Shown piece by piece: positions 12,401 to 24,500 of a DNA stretch of 64,000 nt. Made by a program: the position numbers and the translations under genes. The notes below the pieces were generated by a model, which was not told the origin of the DNA, did not search any database, and worked only from the letters and a program-made list of their open reading frames with translations. The stretch comes from Tubiluchus corallicola (taxonomy: Eukaryota > Priapulida > Priapulimorpha > Priapulimorphida > Tubiluchidae). Location of the stretch: assembly GCA_030141605.1 (NCBI GenBank), contig JAQGDQ010000030.1, positions 62,001-126,000 on the forward strand. Direction: 5' to 3'. The number at the start of each line of letters is the position of its first letter. Positions within the stretch are counted from its first letter, which is position 1.

Positions 12401-15400
12401 GCGGGATGTATACTGTCGTTAGTATGAGTGACGATATTTCCCTCGGCAGGTAAAAGGGGCGACACTTGACAGAAATTGTCTCCAGCTCAGGAGTGCATGT
12501 TTTTGAGAGAACCTTAATGTTAGCACACCAGGAGTGTACTAATCCTGGGGTGTTATAGCTTGATCGGGCACTGTAGAATCTAGCCAAGTTTCTGTGAATA
12601 CTACAAATGCAGCAGTTACTAAAATCTTGTTGTTTGTGCATGTAACACAACAGTTCTTCCATTTTGTTGCGAAGAGAACGAACATTCATTAAATTCTCCT
12701 CGCCTACCTCATTTCCATTGTTGTTGAACAGCCGAATGGATATGCCTCTGTTCGGGATCTGTGATGAATTTGTTTATCAGATTTAATTTCTTATTTGGCA
12801 CGTCATGTCACTACATATATCTCTGATGCGAAACAAATCTTCTTGATCATAAATGTAAGTATGTGATGATTGCACAATAATTAATGATGACAAAGTGAAG
12901 AAAATTGAGCGTGTAAAACCAAGTCGCCATACACAGGCGCCATCTTGTAAAAAAATGCTCATTAGTTTTGTTTTACATTATTGTAATGTTAGACTTGCTA
13001 CAGTTTTGTTTTTTAATTGTAGGTAAAAGAACAAGATGGTGATTACCTAACAGCTGTCGCCCTCTACCTGAAAGCAGGGTTGCCAGCAAGAGCTGCTAGG
13101 CTTGCCACTTCACACCGTGATTTGATGGGAAATGCAGAAGTAATACAGCGCATTGCTGCAGCACTTATTAAAGCTGACATGTTCGAACAAGTGCGTATTT
13201 GTTCTTGTAACAAGTACTACATTTTTTTTTTTTTTTTTTCTTAACATAAATGTATTTTCTTGACCTAAATAATGCTATCTTCAAACATGTCCTGTATGTG
13301 AAATTAGAATAAGAGACTTATTGTCTAGCATTCGGCTTCGAACATACTTATAAAAAAAGTTTGAATAACTGTTGACCACTTTCTATGCCCTGTGTACATT
13401 AAAGACAAGTCAAATAGTCCCTGATCTCAGATGTTAGCTGGCTCATTAAGCGTGAACATAATGTAGTAAGGCAAGAATTTGCTAACCAATAGCAGTGGTG
13501 GCTCATAATTAAAATTAGTGGGGTGCTGCTTCTGAAAATTTTTAGCCATTGTTTTAATATTGTGTAAAAAGAAAATTTAGTCAAAAAGAAACACTACTTC
13601 ACACTTGCTCAACAGGGTCAGCACTGCGTGAGCAACAGTGGTTCCTCTACCTAACTTAGAGCTTCTTATTTTGGACCATGTGCGCATGGTCGTACAGTTC
13701 TGTGCAAGGATTTTTGTAACTTTTTAATGAACTAGGGAATGGCTACTGACATTAAGCTTAGGGATAATATACAAGTATAAAGAAAGAATTTAAAAAAAGA
13801 CTAATTATGTTGAATGTTATCAATAATATCGAGTGAAAATAAGGGGTAACTGCAGTTCTGCAGTACCTACACACAAGCCGCCACTGACCAAAAGGATTTT
13901 TTATGTTTGCAGGCTGGTGATTTATTTGAGAAGATTAACAATGCCGACCGTGCCCTGGAATGTTATCGTCGTGGCAACGCTTTTCGTCGCGCTGTTGAAC
14001 TGGCACGTATTCACTATCCCAGTGACGTGGTAAAGTTGGAGGAACAGTGGGGAGATCATCTGGTTTCTCAAAAACAGCTAGATGCAGCCATTAACCACTA
14101 TATAGAAGCTGGGTGAGTGGTGTTTTGCATAAAATCAAACTGACTGACCATATTTTACAATAAATTTAAGATATAAAGGTAATTATAGATTAAATCACAT
14201 GTCAAATCTAATTTAGCCTGAATTCGTAAGCTTGTGTGGACGAAATAATTTATAAGACAAGAATAAAATCTCAAGATTGACTTATATTAGCTTGATAATT
14301 TTAAAATATTGTCAAAAGGACAACTACAGATATTATATTATTTTTTGGCTCAGTTTCTGATTCTTGTTTCTCGTATCTATACATTTGTTTAGAGCGCTAC
14401 AATCATCTTACACTTACAAAATGTAAGTTGGCAAATAGAATTTGCAATAAATTTATTTTCATCTTTTTTTATTTCTTCAAGTGCATCTATAAAGGCAATA
14501 GAATCAGCCATTAATGCCCGGCAGTGGAACAAGGCAGTGCAGATTGTTGAGCTACAAGATCCAGAGGTGGCAGCACAGTACTACTACAAGATTGGGCAGC
14601 ACTACTCATCCGTGCGCCAGTATGAAATTGCCGAGAAGTTCTTTGTTGATGCAGGGCTAACTAGTGAGGCTATTGAGATGTATAACAATGCAGGACTTTG
14701 GGAGGAGGCACATAGGGTGAGTAGCTTACATGTGCTCTACTTTGAATTTCTAAGCGTGCTTTGCAGGTTTAAGTTTTGCTCATTAAGAAGTATCCGTTTG
14801 TTTCCCTAATTATGAAAATTATCCTGCTGTGATATGTGATATATAAAAAAGAAATTTTTGAAATTTATTTTGCTTTATATTACCCCTTACATTCTGATAT
14901 AATCTTGTGTGAACCTTTTTTTACTTTGAATTGCAGCCGTGTGCATAGTTGTTTGTTTCCCTAGTTTCAAAGATTGTGATATATAAAAAAGAAATTTTTG
15001 AAATTGATTTTACTTTACCCAGAAAGCGTTTTTGCAAGATGCTGTCAGACGTTTACACCTTAACTAGTGATGTAATGTCATGTAAATCTCTTTTCTGCTT
15101 TAGATTGCAGCCATGTGTATGCGTCCGGATGAGGTAGCCGTCATGTACATCACTCAAGCACAGACCCTCGAGGAGCAAGCACGTTACAAGGAAGCAGAGA
15201 GACTGTACATAACAGTGGATGAACCTGATCTAGCCATCACCATGTACAAGAAACTGAAACAGTATGATCATATGATACGATTGGTGAAACAATTTCACCC
15301 AGACCTTCTTGATGACACACATATACATCTTGCCAAGGTATTATTACTGCTGCTGTTTTTTCGGCTATTATCACCAATGTATACAAATTGTGTCCTGTCA

Positions 15401-15519
15401 CTTTTTGTCGGCATTCATTATATGTTAGTAACACACTGCTCTCAAAAGATCCATCAACTTTATACCCTCAAGAAAATATCCAAGGCTATTCACTCTATCC
15501 ACTAGTTCCTATATATATG

Positions 15520-15559
<40 letters not shown>

Positions 15560-18500
15560 AAGTCATTACGGAAATTATAATATGTATAGGAATTGCTCAT
15601 AATATTATTGTGGTTTGAAGTTGTTGCATTGTAGTTGCTGTAGAATGATTGTCTTCGTCTTGCCAAGGAAGAGGAGTTTTTTCTGCCTAGTTTTTCTATT
15701 CAAAGTGTGAGAAATAAATGTGCATCATATAGACCTAGCCAATCATTGAAGCCTACGTGTGCTTTCATTTTAGAAGTGCGGCAGACATCTAAAAAATCTT
15801 AAAATGAGGCTGTGTTTTTTTTTGAAGTAAAGTTGGTTTAGTAAACACACGCATTAAACTATCCATATACCTGTTCACTGGAGTGTAAATCTTCGTGTGC
15901 TTTCATTCAGAGAAGCTGGTTTCATGTGTGACCCACTTAATGAGCAGAGCCATTAACAGGCTCTTGCCAGATCCATTTAAGTGGCGGAAGGCAAAAATCT
16001 GGGTCACGATTTTATGAGTCTGGGTTGAGGGCCAGGACTTTCTGTATTGTTGATTAAATCGTATCAAACACGCTCTAGACAAACTCCATCAGTGTTCTAA
16101 ATTTCAGTTTTCTAGGTGCAATAGCCAAGGCTTGTGCAAAGGCACAGACGCACTTATGTGTATGTTGCAAGCCTTTATAACTTTACAGCGTTTAAGAGGA
16201 TGCATCTTTTATACGGTTTAACACACATAAGACCGGAGCATAGCTCGCTATCAAGGATAATCCTGTAAAATGGGCTAGTGATGAAACTTAAATGTCTTAT
16301 TCACATTTAGAGATGCATAGTGCATACTATAAATTTTCATAATCATCGGTATCAATCTCTGTTTAGTGGAGCTCCAATACAGTAAAACTCATTGCCAAAT
16401 AATCCATCATAATATTGTCTGTGTTTAGCACCATGTTCAAGAATCTACATTTATCAGCACCTTTATTATTAGTGTAATTTCTATGCTTGGAATTTTGCAT
16501 CAGGGAATCCTCGCAAACATTTCCAGCACAATTAATTTTATGTTTTACGGTAGTCACTTTACACTTGATGTTCATGCAAAATTGTTAAGTTTTTGTTCAT
16601 TTTAAATGGAAAACTAGGTTTTTAATTAAATCAATAAATAATATGCCAGCAATAACAGTACAACCTTTGATAAATGATAGCAGGCACTATTTGATAGCTA
16701 TAATTGATAACTTTCACTGATTGTGAATTTTGCAAGTACATGTACTGCATTGATGCAATAAATTTCAGGAGTTGGAAGTTGAGAAACAATTCAGACAAGC
16801 AGAGCATCATTACCTAGAGGGTCACGACTGGAAATCTGCTGTCAATATGTATAGAGCCAATGACTTGTGGGATGAAGCATACAGGGTAAATTCTGAGCTG
16901 TAAAACTCATTCTGTGTTAGCCGGGAACATTCTGAATTACTATGTGAACTTAAAGCAAACATTGTTACACTAGTGTATCATAGTTCATCTGTTTTATTCT
17001 GAGTTACTATGTGAAGTTAAAAGCAAACAGTGTTTCACTAGTTGTCTTATTTCTTAAAAAAATCAACAAAAATACAACCTACAAACCACATATTCTCTCT
17101 TGTATGAGGATGGATTACTTTTGCTACTATGATTGTCCAATGATATTTTTTCTGAATTATAACTAAAGGCATTATGGCAGATGAGATTGATGAAAAACAG
17201 TTTTTATGGGAAAGCTACCTCATTCAAGAACAAAAATGTTTTTTTAATCAATGAGTCATATTAAGATTTTGTCTGCACAAGGACAAGGACTTATATACAT
17301 TCATAAACGTATTTTCTAGTAACAGTAATACAATTCTTCACTTATATTTCATAAACAGTAGCAATTTGGTCGTTTAGTCGCAACTACTGTATTTGCAAAG
17401 TAGCAAGTGCTGCTTTTGTATGCAATATGTGGGATAAGAAATTATTGGTGGCATAAATTAAAGCTTTTTGTAAAATGTTTTGTGCCAAATTAATGTTGTA
17501 AGTGTAATACTAGAACAGAATTAATAATACCGAAAAATTTGCAGAAAATGGACATAGAGATCTAATGGTTTTACAGTACTTTCCACTTTAGTGAATTTGC
17601 CCTTGCCTGTGTTAAAGGTGGCCAAGGCTCATGGTGGACCAAATGCTTCAAAGCAAGTTGCTTATTTCTGGGCAAAGCAACTTGGCGGTGACAGTGCTGT
17701 GAAGTTGTTGAATAAGTTTGGAATACTCGAGCCATCTATAGAATATGCAGCTGAAAACGGGTATGTTGGGTTTTAGCATTACCAGTTATCAATTTGTTTC
17801 TTGCGTACTTTATGTTTTTTTATTTTGAAGACCTTTTACAGTTTATAAGATGTTTTCAGAGAAGCATTTAAATTTGGAATTTATTTATTTTATATGTAGA
17901 CATTTGACACGCTTTATATATACTTTACTTATTAAATACTATGAGCAGCTTTAACTATGAGCGTCCCATAAGCTAGTAATGTTTAATTGGTGAAAATGTA
18001 ATTTAACCTTACAGGGCATTCGATTTTGCCTTTGACCTGGCAAGCATTGCAATGAAGAACAAGTTGCCAGATATTCACTTGAAGAGGGCCATATACTTGG
18101 AAGATGAAGGACAATATGCAGAGGCTGAGGCTGAATTCATTAAAGCAGGCAAGCCTAAGGAAGCCGTGTTCATGTACGTTCATATTTGTATACTCGTGCG
18201 TGTTTGTGTTGAATTTACTGTATCATAATATGCTTAGATATTTAGTGACGTGTTTGTGTTTGTCTAAGCTGTCATAGCTTACTGCTGCAGACATTGATTC
18301 CCACAGTTTCTTGAAATGAAAAGTTTCTTTCTCTACCCCAAGCAGAGTGCACAATATCCACTTTCCTAACAAGTGTGACACCGGGCACTTGTTTGTGTGG
18401 CAGTGATTTTTAATACTAACTTATTGTTTCTTATAGGCATGTGCATAATCAAGACTGGGAAGCAGCAAGAAAGGTGGCCGAACAATATGATCCGGAATCA

Positions 18501-21500
18501 GTTAATGACATTTTAGTTGGACAAGCTAGAGTGTCATTTGAGGAGAAAGATTACACGAAAGGAGAGTCGCTGTTTCTGCGTGCGCAGCATCCGGAGTTGG
18601 CAGTTAAATTCTACAGAGTAAGTATCTAGTAGTTTTCTCTGAAGCCTTTGTACCTCATGACTTCATCTGCTGAAATCAACTTGATATAGACTATATATTG
18701 AAGGGAGGCTGTATCCTTCAAGATCATTCAACATCTAGGCTATGTCAAGTTGATTTCTGCTGATGAAGTCTGTGAGGGACGAAAACTTCTGAGGAAAATA
18801 AAGAATTCTTTTGAGAATTAAAAAATTTTGTGCTTTAAAGAGAATTTTCAAAAGATGGAAATTTAACTTTTAAATCCTTAACGTTGGATCCAGAAAATCA
18901 GCAGATAAAAGAGCAGAGAAAGTTCTAACATGTGTAACAGATAAAACAGTACATGTGAGATGTCATTGTTAAATTTCTTTCCACTTCACTGTTCTTGCAA
19001 CTAACAAAATATCACATTATAAAAAAAAATAAAATGACCTCGTGCTTTTATTTTGAACAGTGCAATATTCCAAATGCTTTTGTGAAAGCAATAGCTTTTG
19101 ATAACTTACTTAATTTTTTGTGTTGAAACCTTGGGTGTTTTCTTAACCATTTTCGAAGTATTTTTTGAAAAAAACGACGGTGTCTTAGTCATTAGTGATG
19201 ATGAGCTTATTTTTGCTTTCATTTAGGCTTCTTTATTTTTTCATGTAGGATGCTGGGATGTGGTCAGATGCTCTCCGTGTCTGCAAGGAATACATACCGC
19301 ACAAACTACAGGATTTGCAGGATGAATACGATCAGTCTGTGTTGTCCCGCAGCAATCGAGGCGGTGAAACTTTGGTGCAACAAGCTCGTGAATGGGAATC
19401 CTCTGCAGAATATGTGCGCTCCATCGAATGCTACTTCAAGGTCAATAGAGATGTAACTCAGGACGAAGCATTGATGGAAAAGTGTTATATTCGGGTATGA
19501 TGATCGCTAGCTTTAGATTATTTGTGATATCAGTTTCTACAAAGGCCTAGTTTGTTTTGTGTTTTAGAATTTAATTATGGCCAAATTATTTTTCCATAGC
19601 TATGACAAAGTACTTGTACAGTACTGATTCCTTATTTGTAACATTCAAGTTCTCCAGAAGATTCTTGATATGTAATTTTTTAAAAAAAATTAGTACACAG
19701 GCCTGTAGCCTGAGCAATGCTTATACCAGAAGGCTCATAATTGTAGATTCAGTGCAACAAGTGTCAGCTGCAATCATTACAAAAAATTAATGAAATTTTC
19801 TATTATTTTGCATTATATTTTATTCTAGAAACAGCATATGGTCTGTCTATTTTGAAGGTTAGCTAATCAATGACATCATCATTACTGTGTGACTATCTTA
19901 ATTGTTGTGGTTAATGGCAAATATGCCTGTAATCACCATATTAAATTGTAAAGATTCACACTGATTTTAAGTATTTCGGGAATGTATGATGACAGATATA
20001 AACACTGCACCAGCATACAACTGAAACTTATTTTAACAGGTTTGCAGCATTTAAGTATCGTTTATTATTTGCAAACCTAGCATATTTTTATCTTGTTGTA
20101 TTGATATTAGATGCAGTTGCACTCAAAACTTTTAGCGACGATCAGTGGTGACTGATTTAAAACTCTTGGGGTCTTGTGGACCTTGAAAAAACTTTGGAAA
20201 ATATATTTGCTAGTCCGGGTATACCTTTTAAAGTCAGTTTTGGGTATTGTCTCACCTTTGCTGGTTCAGAAAGTTTATTTAAGGTCTTGTTGTGGGGCTT
20301 GTGTTGTACTTCTGTTTCATTATCTTACGTAAGAGTAGCAGATGGCAGATAATTATAAGCTATACAAAATCAATACATGAAAGAGGTAGCGGTTAGGAAT
20401 CATCATGTTTATCGAGCATAGATGATCATTTCGACTGTTACAGTCATTTTAATACTACAAATTAAGCCAAAAAGAATAATTAATACACTGACGATACTAA
20501 AATACAAAGGAATAAAATGTAATTATAGATCAATAGATTAGAATTTAAATTTCTAGAACAAATAACAGAGAAATGTAAAAAAAATACCTTATGTATGAGA
20601 TTCATTTATATATAAAAGACCATAACACAGTAAGCAGTTAGTATAAGTCTGCACAATGAAGAACCACAGCAGTAAGCATTATAAAAATAAAAAACAACTT
20701 TTACGTTTTGCACAATTTACAACAAGTGGGAAACGCAATATGGGAAACCAGCGGCATTTGAAAGTGACACAGAGACTAAAATCCACAATGACCACCATTA
20801 CAGAACCTAAAGGACAGAGTCAAACTAATTTAAAACACAGAAATTGATAGAGTGCGATTTGGTACTGACATTGTAATGACGTTGTGTGCCTTTGCATTTT
20901 AGTATCGTCAGAGTACTTAATTATTCCTTTTTTCGCTTGATTTGTAGTATTGAAAATGGTGGTAGTAGTCGAAACGCTCGTCTACATTCAGTACACAAAT
21001 TCAGCCAATTTAATACACTAATTGCGTTTCATTATTGGTTGAAGGTTGTGTTTATCCATTATGTGTCAATGTACTTTTAGGCAGCAGAATTGGGGCAAAA
21101 ATTTTTGACAGCCGATAAAGGCAGAGAAGTATCACGCCACGCTGGTCAACAACTTATTTCTATACACCAGCATCAGTCAGCGGCCAAAGTAAGCATTTTC
21201 CTGGTTATTTTAAATGCTTAGGAATTCCATCCAGTTTTCACTTTGTCTTGTTTTTGTATCAATAATGAAATTATTTGTTATTTGTTTATTTATTTAGCCA
21301 TAACAAAATAACAAAAAAAGATACAGTACAACAAATTGGTCAATGAGACTAGTACAAGGTGGAAAGATCAACGCATGACTTTTAATAGCAATGACCATAT
21401 TGTACACACACATTTTATTTCGTTGTGCAGAATTGGATATTTAATAGTTGGTATTTTTATACTTTTATACTGAAAATTAAATGACTGGAATTCTTCAAAC

Positions 21501-24500
21501 CTATGGGAGATACAGAATGTGAATTAAGCAAAATTACATTAACAAGCATAAATTAGTGTAGTGATAATAAACCGTTATTAATTTATACACGTTACAAATT
21601 ACACACCCACTTTTTGTAAAGTCAACAAAGGCTAAGGTTGTGTTACATGCTTTTGATGTAAGATAATACAAAATATTATTTTTAAAACATATGTATGCAT
21701 ACTTTATACATATGCAGACATGCCCTTTGTACGTGATGAATGAATATATACACTACTGTACCTAATATACTTTGCCGACACGGTAACCAAACTGTTACCA
21801 AACTGCAGCAACAGTGGTCTTTATATTAATGTCATAGTATAACAGCCTGAATATAGTCAACGTGTGCTGACTAATTCCAGGTGAAAAAATTGTGTTCTTT
21901 CGTATTTTTGATTTGTAAGAGATTTTTTTAATATCAATGTTTGGTACTACTCCTATGCTATTGTTTTTATTTAGGTTTTTGTTGCTGCTGACCTGATAAA
22001 AGAAGCTGTAGATGCTTGCATGGAAGGTGAGGAATGGAATATGGCTAAGAAAATTGCAGTGGAATTGGACCCCAGGTATAGAAATGATCTTTATCATCAT
22101 TTTCTATGTTGTTGTCAGTTAATTATTATATTTCTACAAGTACAGTTTAGCTGCTGTTTTTTTCTTATATTTTTGCCAATTAAGAGTCTTGTAAAATTTG
22201 TCTTTTCTCAAAGATTGATTGTCACGTGATTTAGGTTCTTTGCACATTGTGTCATACTTTTTATGCTAATGATTGTTGCAGATGCATCTTACTTTACTTA
22301 TCTTAGGATTACTGTACATCTTATTTTTTGTATGGCTCTGAACATTTTATTTCGTTGTGCAGAATTGGATATTTAATTGTTGGTATTTTTATACTTTTGT
22401 GAAAACTTAATAACCGGAATTCTTCAAAGTTTGACAGATTTTACAGATATACTAGTGTTTTGCTTGTTTAGTATCTTTTTTTCATATGGTAACTATTTGT
22501 TATATAATAACGATGCATTGGCGGCATCATTTATGTGATTGCAAACTACATACTATTACTTTACCATTTAATTACAAACAGTCATAGCTTTGAGGGATAG
22601 TTTGTACTTGTCCAACCAAATATGTCTTCACGTGACATTTTTTGTATACTAGTTTTGTGCTCTATCTTTTCCTTGAAATACAATGATGTGAAAACTATTG
22701 ATTTTCCCTTTCATGCCACCAATCTGCTACATTATGTATATGCATTCATCAAGTTAGTTTCTTCAGTCATTTTTTTTTTTTTGAGTTACGAGCTTATGAA
22801 ACATTTGAGAGTCAAAGATTCGTTATTATCATAAATATCATGAAATTCTTGTTCTAGACTTGAAGAATACGTAGACGATCGTTATAAACAGTTCCTGCGC
22901 AATGAAGGTAAAGCGGATCAGCTTGCTGGCGTTGATGTTATAGCGGCGCTGGACATGTACGTGGAAAGAGGGGAATGGGAGAAATGTATTGAAGTTGCTG
23001 CGCAACAAGTGAGTACAGTGTTTTTTTTTGCTAGTGTAGGAATTTATAGGCATTTTTGTACAGCTGTTTTGACAGGTTCTGTTACATTTTATGATGGTAG
23101 GGAAAAAAGAGAGTAATGAAATTTTCCAATATGTTTCATGTGCCTCAAGGCATGGATTAAATTAAAATATTCTAATTAATAAATTATTAGCCTTCTGTGA
23201 CTTTTCTTTTGTTTGGTTATTACCACCACATGCTGTCAAACTTGTTTAATTCTAGAGTTTCAGTGTTTCTTGTTTACCTACTTTTATTTAATGCTTTGCA
23301 ACAATTAAAACTGCCAACAAAAGACAAACTGAAATGTTTCGGTTATCCCAGCCTAGGTTTATATTCACTTAGTTTATAATGAAGGATATTCTACTACAAT
23401 GTCTGACTTCATTAAATGTTTAAATTGTTAAAATTTAAAAATACTTAAAAATAGAAACAAAAATTATTTGTCAATTGTCTTGAGCATGTGCTGGGACAGA
23501 ATTCTGAGCAATTGCTTTTTTACATTTACAGAATTCCAAGGTGTTACATAAGTATGTTGCTTTGTATGCTACGGAACTAATAAAAGATAAGAATGTGGAG
23601 AGAGCATTGGATTTGTATGTTCGGTACGATGCTCCAGCTAATCCTCAGGTAAAATTACGAAGTTACAACACGTTCACATTTATGTAAGCTCTCACTTCTG
23701 CAATGTTCTTGAAGGTTCCCATTCAAATGATGCTTCAGATACAGAATATGGCTTTTGTCGCTACATGTGAGCATAAAAGTAAAACATCTACTGATTTGTT
23801 TATATTAAACTTCAGAAATGTATTTCATCAAACTAGGATTAGGTAATTAGGATTGTTTAATGAAACTACAGGAATAGTCCAACGTCAACGGCAAGCAGTG
23901 GTGATTTTTTATCTTTTTAGCAGTCAGTTTTGGGCAGATGTTACGATGATAGGTTTAGGGTAAATTCGATACTGCATATCAAATTTCCTTTGACTTATTT
24001 TTAATGTGTGGCATAATTTCAAATAGTCTGTTTAACCTAAAACAGTTGGTTTTTATGTTAGAAAGTCTGGTGGAAAAATTTTGAAATTTTTTATGTTAAA
24101 AAATTTAATCGAAAGATATTGAAATTTCTGCAAATCAGATCTTAAGCTTTTAGAATAACGTTTATTATTTTTCAAAATGATGAAGCGTTAGCATATTTGT
24201 TTTGCTTACAGAACTACAATATTTACAAGCGTATTGTGTTTGATCTACTGAATATGCCAGGCTTGGATACTGCAGATGCCTACAGAACATGGGCAGATTT
24301 ACGTGACATGCTGTACAATCTGGTTAGTAGCTAGGCAACAAATTAAATTTAATCAACACTCAATTCTTTAAGCTAAACATCTTTACAATTGAAAAAGTTG
24401 GTTATTATCATTGTCAAGTTGAAAGTGTTGCAAATTTAAGAAGAGCCACTGGAAGAGATACTTGCACTGAATATTAGTGATAACAGTAACATAATTATGA

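Larger units (their letters stand above)
9994..12948 (-). mobile_element. Near full-length, inactivated CR1/L2/Rex1-type LINE, antisense in an IFT172 intron
   Basis: Read on the minus strand the element runs from about 12948 (acaagatggcgcctgtgtatgg, a typical LINE 5' start) to about 9994, where the 3' end reads ttgtatgtattatgc...aatgacaataaatt, resembling 3' tails of L2/Rex1-like LINEs. Between them lie an apurinic endonuclease-like domain, a linker and a reverse transcriptase domain. Length is about 2.95 kb, consistent with an ORF2-type element with little or no ORF1. It is broken by frameshifts and in-frame stops. It fills most of the intron 9707-13022, opposite in orientation to the gene. 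Target-site duplications were not identified, so the exact ends are uncertain by about 20 bp. Confidence 0.85.

Noticed and set aside
18739-18790. Hammerhead-ribozyme-like core: ctgatga followed after 14 bases by gaaa
   Set aside because: Stem II pairs only with an extra unpaired A, and no stem III closing into a UH cleavage site could be drawn on either side. The resemblance is best explained by the foldback repeat.
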